A DNA stretch of 42,685 nucleotides from Candidatus Falkowbacteria bacterium RIFOXYA2_FULL_47_19 (GTDB taxonomy: Bacteria; Patescibacteriota; Patescibacteriia; Patescibacteriales; UBA12075), in NCBI GenBank assembly GCA_001780275.1, contig MFGB01000002.1, positions 1 through 42,685 of the forward strand, given 5' to 3'. The notes beneath the pieces were generated by a model. It did not search any database, was not told where the DNA came from, and saw only the letters and a program-made list of their open reading frames with translations. Of this stretch, positions 22,820 through 31,844 are shown one piece after another. A program made the position numbers and the translations under genes. The first letter of the stretch is position 1; every line of letters starts with the position of its first letter.

Positions 22820-23842
22820 ATGATCTCGAACAAAAAAATCTTCCTGGTCCTGATCGCCATTATCATTCTGGGAACGGCCGTATTTTTATTGCGCGTCCCG
22901 GAAGATTCCTGGATCTGCTCGGACGGACAATGGGTAAGGCACGGCCAGCCGGACGGCGAGAAGCCCTCGGAACCATGCGAAGGGGCGCCGATAACGAATT
23001 TTACCGATTGCGCGGCCGCCGGTTATCCCATAATGGAGTCTTATCCCCGCCAATGCCGGACCGATAACGGAAAAACTTTTACGGAAGAAGTAGCAGCGGA
23101 AAACGCCGGGGACGAACCGGACAGATCCGACCTGATCTCCGTATCCGTTCCGATTCCTTATGAATCCGTGTCCAGCCCGCTATTCATCGAGGGTAGAGCC
23201 CGCGGTTACTGGTTTTTCGAGGCCAGCTTTCCGGTCAAGCTTTACGACGGCAACAATGATCTTCTGGCCGCAGGGATCGCGGAGGCGGAGTCGGATTGGA
23301 TGACCGAGGATTTCGTGCCGTTCAAAGCCGAATTGGATTTCGAAGCTCCGGCGACCGAAACCGGCGTTTTGGTGTTGGAAAAAGATAATCCCTCCGGTTT
23401 GCCGGAGAATGCCGACGAGCTCAGGATACCGGTAAATTTCTCGGCCAGTAAAGAAATGACGGCCGTTAAAGTATTCTGGAATAACAGCGGGCTTGATCCG
23501 GAAATTTCCTGCAATAAGGTTTTCTCCACGGAAAGAAACGTGCCGAAAACGGAAGCGCCGGCCAGGGCCGCGCTTCAGGAACTATTAGCCGGGGTTACGG
23601 AATCCGAAGAAGCGGACGGTTATTCGACCAGCATCAATTCCGGCGTTACTATAAAAAGCCTGGCCATAACCGACGGTACGGCCAGGGTCGATTTTGATGA
23701 CAAACTCGAATTCCAGGTGGGCGGCTCCTGCCGCGTATCCGCTATCCGGGCGCAGATCACCGAAACATTAAAGCAGTTTCCGACCGTAAAAGACGTGATT
23801 ATTTCCGTAAACGGCCGGATCGAAGACGTGCTGCAGCCGTAA
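22820..23842 (+). CDS. Membrane-anchored Gmad2 and GerMN domain protein
   Basis: This 340-residue protein has an N-terminal membrane anchor (IFLVLIAIIILGTAVFLL). A cysteine motif comes next (TDCAAAGYPIMESYPRQC then TFTEE), shared with the protein at 13.5 kb. A Gmad2 Ig-like domain (about 110-215, IPYESVSSPLFIEGRARGYW) and a GerMN domain (about 217-340, AVKVFWNN ... DGTARVDFDD) follow. These domains occur in spore-germination and envelope proteins, and in non-spore formers they are thought to bind the cell wall or other envelope polymers. It probably sits outside the membrane. Its promoter and terminator make it a single-gene unit. Confidence 0.88.
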   Translation: MISNKKIFLVLIAIIILGTAVFLLRVPEDSWICSDGQWVRHGQPDGEKPSEPCEGAPITNFTDCAAAGYPIMESYPRQCRTDNGKTFTEEVAAENAGDEPDRSDLISVSVPIPYESVSSPLFIEGRARGYWFFEASFPVKLYDGNNDLLAAGIAEAESDWMTEDFVPFKAELDFEAPATETGVLVLEKDNPSGLPENADELRIPVNFSASKEMTAVKVFWNNSGLDPEISCNKVFSTERNVPKTEAPARAALQELLAGVTESEEADGYSTSINSGVTIKSLAITDGTARVDFDDKLEFQVGGSCRVSAIRAQITETLKQFPTVKDVIISVNGRIEDVLQP

Positions 23843-23859
23843 TAAAAAACATTAAAATA

Positions 23860-23892
23860 AAAACAGGTCCTTGCCGGTCCTGTTTTATTTTT
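23860..23892 (+). terminator. Intrinsic terminator
   Basis: AAACAGG (23861-23867) and CCTGTTT (23879-23885) followed by T. Confidence 0.75.
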
Positions 23893-23929
23893 TTAGTCCA
23901 AAGGCTTCGAAACAAGCCATTTCGACAAT

Positions 23930-23958
23930 TTGACGGACTTAAAATATTATGATAGTAT
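23930..23958 (+). promoter_or_regulatory. Promoter of the arginine decarboxylase gene
   Basis: TTGACG (23930-23935), a 17-base spacer and TAGTAT (23953-23958). The leader of about 80 bases ends in a hairpin AATTCTGC/GCAGAATT (24011-24037), nine bases before the ATG, which could mask the ribosome site. Confidence 0.5.
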
Positions 23959-24046
23959 ATTTTTTATAATATGCCGTTTATCGGCGCATAAAAAAATTTA
24001 ATATTCATCCAATTCTGCGTATAGCCAAAGCAGAATTTACACAAGA

Positions 24047-24592
24047 ATGTTCACGCCCAAAAAATTATTCCTGACCAAGGGTGTCGGGGTTCACAAGCAC
24101 AAACTGGCTTCTTTTGAAGTCGCGCTCCGGGCCGCCGGCATTGAAAAATGCAACCTGGTCTATGTCTCGAGCATCCTGCCGCCGAACTGCAAGATCATTT
24201 CCGCTAAGCAGGGCATCGAAGAATTAAAGCCCGGGCAGATCACTTTCTGCGTCATGGCGCGGATGGAGACGAACGAGCCCAACCGCCTGGTTACGGCCTC
24301 AATCGGCATCGCCGTACCTAAGGACAAAAACAGCTACGGATACTTATCCGAACATCATGGCTACGGAGAAAAGCCGAAACAAGCGGGCGATTACGCCGAA
24401 GATCTGGCGGCCACCATGCTTGCCTCCACCCTGGGCGTTGATTTCGACCCGAACAAGGACTGGCACGAACGGGAACAGACATACAAGGCCAGCGGCCTCA
24501 TCATAAAAACCACCAACATCTGTCAATCGGCCGAAGGGAACAAGGACGGCCTTTGGACGACCGTGCTTTGCGCCGCCGTTCTGTTGGATTAG
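24047..24592 (+). CDS. Pyruvoyl-dependent arginine decarboxylase
   Basis: This 181-residue protein is full length for the pyruvoyl-dependent arginine decarboxylase family. It opens with [17 protein letters not shown]. The self-cleavage site is in [10 protein letters not shown], where the second serine (about residue 42) becomes the pyruvoyl group. Other family marks are GYGEKP and the [22 protein letters not shown] end. It makes agmatine from arginine, the first step to polyamines. No agmatinase is adjacent. It converges with typA across a terminator. Confidence 0.92.
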   Translation: MFTPKKLFLTKGVGVHKHKLASFEVALRAAGIEKCNLVYVSSILPPNCKIISAKQGIEELKPGQITFCVMARMETNEPNRLVTASIGIAVPKDKNSYGYLSEHHGYGEKPKQAGDYAEDLAATMLASTLGVDFDPNKDWHEREQTYKASGLIIKTTNICQSAEGNKDGLWTTVLCAAVLLD

Positions 24593-24617
24593 AAAATAAC
24601 TTAAATAGTCATGAACG

Positions 24618-24643
24618 CAAAAAACCGCTGATCGCGGTTTTTT
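24618..24643. terminator. Bidirectional terminator
   Basis: AAAAAACCGC and GCGGTTTTTT flank the loop TGATC, between convergent genes. Confidence 0.85.
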
Positions 24644-24659
24644 GTTGTCTATTTAAATT

Positions 24660-26458
24660 TTAAGCTTTCATCGCGGCCCTGGCCATTCTGACCCTTTCGT
24701 TCTCGGTCAGGTATTTCTTCCGCAAACGTATGTTTTTCGGTGTGATCTCCAGATATTCGTCGTCGTTCATGACGCTCATGCCGCGTTCCAGGGTAAGCTC
24801 CAACGGCGGCGTCAGGCGTATCGCCTCATCCGCGCCGGAAGCGCGCATATTGGTCAGGTGCTTCCCCTTGATCGGATTAACCGCCAGGTCGTTCCCTTTG
24901 GCCACGTTGCCGATTACCATGCCCTCGTAAACCTCGGCATTGGCGCCGATGTAGAGTTCGCCGCGCTCCTGGAGGTTCCAAAGAGAAAAGGCGAGCGCCT
25001 TGCCCATCGCCATCGAGATCATCGAACCGACGGACCGTTTTTCGATATTTCCGACATGCGGCCGAAAACCGATAACCCGGGTATAAAGTATGCCTTCGCC
25101 GCGGGTATCGACCACGAATTCGCTCCGGAAGCCCAAAGGCTGCGGGTAGGTATTTCAAACACGAGCCTGATATTGCCATGCTCCGGCTTCATCTCCATCA
25201 TGGCGCCGGATCGCCGGGACAATTTTTCTATGACCGTACCGGCTAATTTTTCCGGCACGTTTATGATAGCCTCTTCGAAAGGCTCTGATTTTACGCCGTT
25301 TTCCTCCTTGATTATCACCTGCGGCTGGGAAATCTGCAATTCATAACCTTCCCGGCGCATATTTTCCAAAAGGATCGCGATATGCATCTCGCCGCGCCCG
25401 AAAACCTTATAATGATCGGCGGAGGAAAAATCGATTTTAAGGCCGACGTTAACTTCAAGCTCCTTTTCCAGTCTTTCCTTGAGCTGCCGATTGGTCACGA
25501 ACTTGCCGTCACGACCGGCGAAAGGCGAACTGTTGACGAGAAAATTAAGAGAAATGGTCGGTTCGTCAATATTTATGCCGGGCAGGGCCTCCTGCTCCGC
25601 ACTGGCGCAGATCGTTTCCCCGATGTAGATATCCGGAAGCCCGGCGGTCATGACAATGTCCCCGGCTCCGGCTAGAGCTACCTCTTTCCGGTTAAGGCCT
25701 TCGAAGGTATACAGTTTCGTAATCTTGCCGCTGCGGTATTCGCCGTTGGTCTTTTTGACGATAACGGCTTGCGCTTTGGCGATCTTTCCTTCATAGATCC
25801 GGCCGATCGCCAAACGGCCTAAAAAATTATCGTAAGCCAGGTTGAATGGCTGGAGACGCAGGGGTTTATCGCCGGCGGCCGCGCTTGACGCTACCGGCAC
25901 CAGCCGCATGATAGCGTCCAGAAGCGGAGTTAGATCCGATGAGCCATCGGTAAGCTTCGCCTTAGCTATGCCTTCGCGGGCGATCGTATAAATAGTCGTA
26001 AAGTCAAGCTGCTCGTCGCTCGCCCCGAGATCGAGAAAAAGTTCGTAGACCATCTCTTCCGCCCATTCCGGCCGGGCAGCCGGCTTATCGATCTTATTTA
26101 GTACCACGATCGGCTTAAGCCCAAGCTCAAGGGATTTTTTTAAAACGAATTTCGTCTGCGGCATCGGCCCTTCCTGGGCGTCCACGACCAGGAGCACGGA
26201 ATCGATCGAACGCAAAACCCGCTCGACTTCGGAGCCGAAATCGGCGTGGCCGGGCGTATCGACGATATTGATCTTGGTGTCCTTGTAATAAACCGAGGTG
26301 TTTTTAGAATAGATCGTTATCCCCCGCTCCAGCTCGAGTTCATTAGAGTCCATGCTGACCCCCTCTCCGGCCATGCCGGTCTGGCGCATTAACGCGTCGG
26401 TCAAGGCGGTTTTGCCGTGGTCAACGTGGGCGATTATGGCGATATTTCTGATATCCAT
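24660..26458 (-). CDS. typA: Translational GTPase TypA/BipA, frameshifted in this sequence
   Basis: TypA/BipA is a ribosome-binding GTPase of about 600 residues. The N-terminal part shows G1 [10 protein letters not shown], the RGITI switch, G3 DTPGHADFG and G4 NKID, then the EF-G-like domains. The frame breaks at 25135-25137: the upstream frame runs [12 protein letters not shown] and stops at 25019, while the downstream frame continues as [14 protein letters not shown] to the normal C-terminus (stop at 24660). The total of 1,799 bases is one short of 600 codons. One T is missing from a T-run on the coding strand, where the family has a Leu-Leu-Gly or Leu-Ile-Gly turn. This is probably an assembly or sequencing error, or a recent mutation. 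Both halves are otherwise well conserved. Confidence 0.9.
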
Positions 26459-26818
26459 AGATGTTCCTTATAGCTATTATTAATTCGTAAAAAATAAAAT
26501 TAAAATTCCGGTATTTTCTGGCGACAAAAAATTGGATATTAGATATCGGATATTATTGCGGTGGGTGGCTGATCCAATATCTAATACCCAATATCCCAAC
26601 TTTCTCTCAACTAAACTAAAACAATTTCGGCTTAAGTTAAATCGATCGAGAAATACGGATATTAATCATTATCTATTTATACTACAAATACCAAAAAAAG
26701 TCAAGTTTACTTTTTTAACGGGCGTGCTAAACTTTAAATAACGACTTTTAACGACTTTCGAAAAACCATCAGTTTTAGGTTCTTTTAAAACTTAAATAAA
26801 CGGCAGGAGGAACACGTC
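26459..26818. other. AT-rich intergenic region with one inverted repeat
   Basis: These 360 bases between the divergent typA and GT35-like genes hold the inverted repeat at 26531-26600 and a good Shine-Dalgarno sequence (GGAGG, about 26806) for the GT35-like gene. The 69-codon open frame across it (26532-26741) looks incidental. I see no other gene or RNA. Confidence 0.5.
26531..26600. repeat. Dispersed inverted repeat (GATATTAGATATYGG family)
   Basis: GATATTAGATATCGGATATTA (arm 1, 26535 on) is matched in inverse by CCAATATCTAATACCCAATA (26574 on). A related copy is at 32457-32523. Confidence 0.6.
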
Positions 26819-28363
26819 ATGGCAACTATTACTTTAGACACTCCGGAAATGGTAATCGAAGAATTAGGAAAAGACGCTTGTGATGCTAATTTCCGCGGCG
26901 GTTTAGGAATATTCGGCAGCGATAACTGCGAAGGATTTTCTCACTCAAAACACAAACTTTATGGTTTCCTTCCTTTCTTTCATCGTCATTGGTTAAACGG
27001 CAAAAAAATCCATTATGAAAATACGCCGGCCAGACATTTAGGCACCCTGGAAATACATCCCACGTTAAGACCGGTAGATATTTTTAAAATCAAACGAGCC
27101 AATATTGATATCTTCGGAATACATCAGGATATCATCAACGACGTTCTCTATACCGGTGACCGCTGGAAAAGATTGCAGCAGCATGTTACCAACGGTCATG
27201 CCGCGCCCATGTGCATGAAACAACAAGGCATTAAACCGGACATATCCTGGATAAACGAAAGCCACTCCGCGATTGCCATACCCGTCATACTGGAAGATCC
27301 TTACTTCCGAGGCGTGAAAATCCTTTTTACTACCCACACCCCCGTAGAAGCGGGAATGGAAAAATTCGATTTCGATTTTAACGAGCTGCGGATCAGCGAA
27401 AAATATCGCTCTGTTTTCATGCACAACGGCAGAATCGATCTGAATTGGGGCGGCATGAGTCTGGCTCATCTGATAAATACCGTCAGCGAAGAACATTGCC
27501 AAAGAATGAAGGAAATGTTTCCGGAATTTGCCCATAAAATGGTAAATGTTACCAACGGATCAGGCCGGAATTCCTGGATGTCCCCGCGCCTTAAGGCCTT
27601 GGGAGATAATATAGATTTACAAAAATTGGCGGAAGCGCACCGAGCCGATAAGGCTGACTTAATTGATTTTATACACCGGGAATCGGGAATTCGCCTCGAC
27701 CCCAATAAGCTTCTTATGGCCTGGACCAGAAGATTAACTAACTATAAGCGCCAATATCCCATGTTGGCTCCTGTTATCGATGCGATCTGTGCCGATAGGA
27801 ATACCTATGTCGATACCCCTCTCGGAAAACTCAGAGGTTGCGGTATCCAGCATTTGGGCGTCGGAGTGGCTCATGAAACCGAGAGAGAATGCCAAGACTG
27901 GGTTAACCATTTTAACAATTGGACAACCAACGGATTAAAAGGCAGATTTGTGTTTATACCCAGCTATGGCTTAGAATTTCTCAAGCGGACTTCCTGGGGA
28001 GCGGATATCTGGTTTTCCTGTCCCCGAAAAAGAGAAGAGGCCTGTGGCACAAGCGAAGAACGGGCGCAAATCAACGGCAATCCGAATATTACCGTCTGTA
28101 CCGGCGGAATGGCTGAGCATGTCGAAGATTTTGATCCGATAAACTGTAGCGGCAACGGTCTTTTTATCGAACCTGATGAACCGATTCATTTATATTACAA
28201 GTCGCTCGCACTTTCCGATTTGTATTATGACTGGACCATGAACGGCAACAACCGTTGGCTGCGACTCCGGATGAACGCCTTTGAAACCGGAAAAAAACTC
28301 GATGCCACCATTATGGCCCAAAAATACGAAGCTATCTTCGAAAAACTCCTGCAAATGCCGTGA
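26819..28363 (+). CDS. GT35 glucan phosphorylase-like protein lacking the PLP lysine
   Basis: This 514-residue protein has the main marks of glycogen/alpha-glucan phosphorylases: GGLGIFGSDN (27-36), THTPVEAG (172-179), VTNGSGRNSW (244-253, for TNGV.p..W), WTRRLTNYKR (302-311) and DIWFSCPRKREEACGTS (396-412). In phosphorylases the motif GTS.MK..NG carries the lysine that binds PLP; here it reads GTSEERAQING (410-420), with Arg415 in that place. Phosphorolysis by the usual mechanism is therefore doubtful. It may be a glycosyltransferase or a regulatory relative. Strong Shine-Dalgarno sequence, single-gene transcript. Confidence 0.8.
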   Translation: MATITLDTPEMVIEELGKDACDANFRGGLGIFGSDNCEGFSHSKHKLYGFLPFFHRHWLNGKKIHYENTPARHLGTLEIHPTLRPVDIFKIKRANIDIFGIHQDIINDVLYTGDRWKRLQQHVTNGHAAPMCMKQQGIKPDISWINESHSAIAIPVILEDPYFRGVKILFTTHTPVEAGMEKFDFDFNELRISEKYRSVFMHNGRIDLNWGGMSLAHLINTVSEEHCQRMKEMFPEFAHKMVNVTNGSGRNSWMSPRLKALGDNIDLQKLAEAHRADKADLIDFIHRESGIRLDPNKLLMAWTRRLTNYKRQYPMLAPVIDAICADRNTYVDTPLGKLRGCGIQHLGVGVAHETERECQDWVNHFNNWTTNGLKGRFVFIPSYGLEFLKRTSWGADIWFSCPRKREEACGTSEERAQINGNPNITVCTGGMAEHVEDFDPINCSGNGLFIEPDEPIHLYYKSLALSDLYYDWTMNGNNRWLRLRMNAFETGKKLDATIMAQKYEAIFEKLLQMP

Positions 28364-28394
28364 AAACAAAAATATTTCCCCCAAAAAAAACTAC

Positions 28395-28424
28395 AAGCAC
28401 AGTACCCATGACTGTGCTTTTTTA
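28395..28424 (+). terminator. Intrinsic terminator
   Basis: AAGCACAGT (28395-28403) and ACTGTGCTT (28411-28419) followed by T. Confidence 0.85.
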
Positions 28425-28482
28425 TTCAGCATGTCTATGTATTTATGTAAAAATCAAGCAACCACTTTTTTAAATTAAAATT

Positions 28483-28577
28483 CCCACGAATTTACAAATC
28501 AATTACAAATTTACAAATACCAATGACATATTTTATGGGTTATTTGTAGATTTGTATAAAATTTGTAGATTCGTGGG
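28483..28577. repeat. 95-base near-perfect inverted repeat
   Basis: CCCACGAATTTACAAAT (28483-28499) pairs with ATTTGTAGATTCGTGGG (28561-28577), 16 of 17 plus one G-U. The inner ACAAATTTACAAATA (28505-28519) pairs with TATTTGTAGATTTGT (28541-28555), 14 of 15 plus one G-U. It sits between the convergent GT35-like and rpoD genes and could also stop transcription. Confidence 0.8.
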
Positions 28578-28587
28578 TTGATGAAAA

Positions 28588-29877
28588 TCAATAATCCTTT
28601 AATTTTATGATCCCTTCGTGCTTCTGGATCTTTTCCAGAGCCTTCGCTTCTATCTGCCGGATGCGTTCGCGGGTAACGTCAAATTCGCGGCCGACCTCCT
28701 CGAGCGTATGAGCCACGCCGTCTTCCAGGCCGAAACGCATTTCCAGGATCTTCTGCTCACGCGGGCTTAGCTGGATAATGACCTCTTTGACATAATCCTT
28801 AAGGAGTTGCAGGGCGGCGCTCCGGTCCGGAGTCACGTTCTTGACGTCCTCGATAAAATCCTCGAGAGTGGAATCTTCCTCGTCCTCGCCCACGGTCGTC
28901 TCCAAAGAGATCGTATCCTGGGATATTTTGATGATATGCCGGACCTTTTCTATGTCTTCGCCCATCTCGGCCGAAATCTCTTCGGGCAGGGGCTCGCGTC
29001 CGAGATCCTGGATCAATTGCCGCTGGATCTGCTGGAAGCGATTGATCGTTTCGACCATATGGACGGGAATGCGGATCGTCCGCGACTGGTCGGCCAAAGC
29101 GCGGGTAATAGCCTGTCTGATCCACCAGGTGGCGTAAGTCGAAAATTTATAGCCCTTGCGGTATTCGAATTTCTCCACGGCTCGGAAAAGCCCGATATTG
29201 CCCTCCTGAATAAGATCCAACAAAGAAAGACCTTTGGCGCCGGTAAATTTCTTGGCGATAGAAACGACCAGACGCAAATTAGCTTCGATCAGCTTCCGTT
29301 CGGCTTCTTTATCCCCCTTTTCCTTGCGCTTGGCGAGTTCCACTTCCTCGTCGCCGGTAAGAAGCGACACCTTGCCGATCTCTTTAAGGTACATCTGGAT
29401 CGAGTCGGAGCTTAGCTTCGATAGATCCGTGATATTTTTGGTGATCGGCAGCTTGCCGGCCTCCTCTTTTTCCTCTTTCTTCTCCTCGAAATCAAGGATC
29501 CGGCCGGTATCTTCGATTATCTGGATACCGTTCCGCTGAAGTTTTTCCAAAAGCAGTTCATAGTCAAAAACATATTCCTCTACTTCGGGGAAAATATACA
29601 ATAACTCCGTTTCGGTCACGAAGCCGCGCGATCGTCCTTTAGCGATAAGCTTGTTCAGCTCGTCTTCCTTGGGATAGATTATTTCCCGCGGCAAAGATTC
29701 CGGGGTAATTTTTTTAACCGGCTTATTCGAGGGCTTCCTGGCGGGAGCTTTCTTGGCCGGCTTCCTGGCGGGAGCTTTCTTGGCCGGCTTCCTGGCGGGA
29801 GCTTTCTTGGCGGACTTGGCCGCCCGGCCCGGACGGACCGGCTTTTTCTTGATTTTTGCTTTATTATTGTGAGACAT
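28588..29877 (-). CDS. rpoD: RNA polymerase primary sigma factor
   Basis: This primary sigma factor has 429 residues from the ATG at 29877; a GTG three bases earlier is also in frame. A lysine-, proline- and alanine-rich tail (about 10-50) is made of three copies of KKAPARKPA, encoded by a 27-base tandem repeat. Region 1.1-like residues follow, then region 1.2 ([16 protein letters not shown]). Region 2 has [20 protein letters not shown] and [10 protein letters not shown], and region 4 has [17 protein letters not shown]. It directs core RNA polymerase to housekeeping promoters. It lies 42 bases after dnaG on the same strand, the classic dnaG-rpoD pairing. The basic tail might bind DNA. Confidence 0.96.
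   Translation of the reverse strand: MSHNNKAKIKKKPVRPGRAAKSAKKAPARKPAKKAPARKPAKKAPARKPSNKPVKKITPESLPREIIYPKEDELNKLIAKGRSRGFVTETELLYIFPEVEEYVFDYELLLEKLQRNGIQIIEDTGRILDFEEKKEEKEEAGKLPITKNITDLSKLSSDSIQMYLKEIGKVSLLTGDEEVELAKRKEKGDKEAERKLIEANLRLVVSIAKKFTGAKGLSLLDLIQEGNIGLFRAVEKFEYRKGYKFSTYATWWIRQAITRALADQSRTIRIPVHMVETINRFQQIQRQLIQDLGREPLPEEISAEMGEDIEKVRHIIKISQDTISLETTVGEDEEDSTLEDFIEDVKNVTPDRSAALQLLKDYVKEVIIQLSPREQKILEMRFGLEDGVAHTLEEVGREFDVTRERIRQIEAKALEKIQKHEGIIKLKDY
29732..29812. repeat. Three 27-base tandem repeats in rpoD
   Basis: Copies at 29732-29758, 29759-29785 and 29786-29812 encode the KKAPARKPA units of the sigma factor N-terminus. They differ at few positions, so the copy number could change by slippage. 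Confidence 0.85.
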
Positions 29878-29919
29878 CACGTTTCATGGATCGATCGGCT
29901 TGATTCACGGAATAATCCG

Positions 29920-31839
29920 CTACCGGTCGAAGGCCGCTAGTTCGTCGTTTAATAATTTTAATTCTTCCATGAGCTCCTGGGCCCCGCGGCCGTCGCCGTT
30001 CTTTTCGGCCTCCGCTATCATGTGCATCAGTTCTTTTTTACGATCAGCCAGATAATATTTCTTTAAAGCGATAATGATCTTTATCATTTCCGCTTTCGCG
30101 GCCGGCTGATCCAGGTCGTAAAACTCTTTTTCACTTAAAAGAACCAGTCTGTCAGAATCCGGGGACTGGTTACTTATTCCTCCCTGCGTGAAATAATCCG
30201 TATTTTCAGGATGGGAAGAGTCTTGCGATAGCAGCCAATTGCGAAAATCATTATAGTTAAACCCGTTCGCCTCGTTTTCTCCATCCTCGCTAAGTATAAC
30301 GTTATTATAATAAAATATTAAATTTTTGTAAAGGGCTTGCTTCTGTGAACCGAAAATCTGCTTAGTTTCAATATTTTTTATTGAATATTCCAGCAAAACC
30401 GGAAATTTTATTATTAAAGCCAATAAATGCTCGCTTAATTTCTCGCTTCGGCTTTGTGTCCTCTGGGGCGGAGTTGGCGGTAACTGTTTGTTCAAATTTG
30501 AAGTTTGGAGGGGCTTCTTTTTCATTATTTTGGCGACCTCCTCTCTTAGGATATATTCATCACGCCCGATCTTTTCACTCAGATATTTCAGCCAATAATC
30601 CTGCTCGATCCGGTCTCCGAGTTTGACGATTATCGGCAAGAGGACGGCTACGGCCCGGCGCTGGTCTTCGACTTTTCCCATGTCGAGACCGCTTAAGGTC
30701 TTATCGAAATAATACTGCATCATCGGCTTGGCCGCCTTTATGGCTGCGGCGAAAATCCTGGGATCCTGACGGATGCATTCATCCGGATCTTTTCCCTGCG
30801 GAACTTCTATCACTTTAATATTCATTTTTAAACCCATCGCCTCCTGAATTCCGCGGTTAGCGGCCATCTCGCCGGCATTGTCCATGTCGAAAGCCAACAT
30901 GATATTGTTTGTATATCTTTTTATCAGATTTATCTGGTCTTTTAAATCCTTCGGGGCCTTGTTTTCGATATCCTGGTCTGCGGTCAGGGCCGTCCCGGAA
31001 GAAGCTATAACATTTTTGAAACCCCTGGTATGGGCGGTAATAGCGTCCATCTGCCCCTCGACAATGATCGCGTAATCTGCTTTTTTTATCTCCAGTTTCG
31101 CCTTATCCAGGCCGAAAAGTATCTTGCTTTTATCGTATATCTGCGTTTGCGGACTATTGATGTATTTGCCGAGTTTTTCGGTTTTTTCCTTTTCCGGCGA
31201 CACCCGGGCCGTAAAGGCCACGGTCGCCCCGCTGATGTCGTTTATCGGGAACATTATCCGGCCCCGGAACCGGTCGTAAAATCCCGGCCGATTCTGGCCT
31301 TTGATTATCATGCCGGCCAGGAAAATCTCGTTCTCGGTAAATCCTTTGCTTCTTATAAGCTTGAAGGTCGCGTCCCAGGAATCCGGGCTGTAGCCGATCT
31401 GCCATTCCTCCAGCGCTTCCACGGAGAGACCGCGGGAAGCTAAATACTGCCGCGCGGAGGCGGCCGCCGGACTTTCCAGAAGGACCTTGTGGTAATAACG
31501 GCGGGAAAGATCCAGGATGTCGAGTAAACGATTCCTTTTCGAGGCCAATTTCGGGTCCATAGCCTTAAGCGTAACCCCGGCTTTGGGGGCCAATAGCCTT
31601 AAAGCCTCGATAAAGCTCAGTCCTTCTATCTCCTGGATGAAAGAAAAAACGTCGCCGCCCTTGCCGCAGCCGAAACAATGCCAGATCTGCTTTTCCGCCG
31701 ACACCATAAAAGACGGGCTTTTCTCCCGATGGAACGGACAGCAGGCCCGCCAATTGGCGCCGGCTTGCTTGAGCTGGACGTATTCGCGGATCAACTCCAC
31801 GATATCCAATTTAGATTTTATTTCATCGCTCGGTTGCAT
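29920..31839 (-). CDS. dnaG: DNA primase DnaG
   Basis: This 639-residue primase makes RNA primers for replication. The zinc-binding domain has CCPFHREKSPSF and WHCFGCGKGGD (about 33-63). The catalytic core contains the TOPRIM domain, with VEGQMDAI (about 250) and the AFDMDNAG acidic pair (about 307). The C-terminal part (about 440-639) is long and helical, as expected for helicase interaction. It is transcribed with rpoD and follows a nucleoside deoxyribosyltransferase-like gene by five bases, so the three genes form one operon. Confidence 0.96.
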   Translation of the reverse strand: MQPSDEIKSKLDIVELIREYVQLKQAGANWRACCPFHREKSPSFMVSAEKQIWHCFGCGKGGDVFSFIQEIEGLSFIEALRLLAPKAGVTLKAMDPKLASKRNRLLDILDLSRRYYHKVLLESPAAASARQYLASRGLSVEALEEWQIGYSPDSWDATFKLIRSKGFTENEIFLAGMIIKGQNRPGFYDRFRGRIMFPINDISGATVAFTARVSPEKEKTEKLGKYINSPQTQIYDKSKILFGLDKAKLEIKKADYAIIVEGQMDAITAHTRGFKNVIASSGTALTADQDIENKAPKDLKDQINLIKRYTNNIMLAFDMDNAGEMAANRGIQEAMGLKMNIKVIEVPQGKDPDECIRQDPRIFAAAIKAAKPMMQYYFDKTLSGLDMGKVEDQRRAVAVLLPIIVKLGDRIEQDYWLKYLSEKIGRDEYILREEVAKIMKKKPLQTSNLNKQLPPTPPQRTQSRSEKLSEHLLALIIKFPVLLEYSIKNIETKQIFGSQKQALYKNLIFYYNNVILSEDGENEANGFNYNDFRNWLLSQDSSHPENTDYFTQGGISNQSPDSDRLVLLSEKEFYDLDQPAAKAEMIKIIIALKKYYLADRKKELMHMIAEAEKNGDGRGAQELMEELKLLNDELAAFDR

Positions 31840-31844
31840 TTATT

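Noticed and set aside
25019..25179. Programmed frameshift in typA
   Set aside because: The site CCTTTGGGC is not a recognised slippery site for the needed shift and no stimulatory structure is evident; a sequence error or mutation is simpler.
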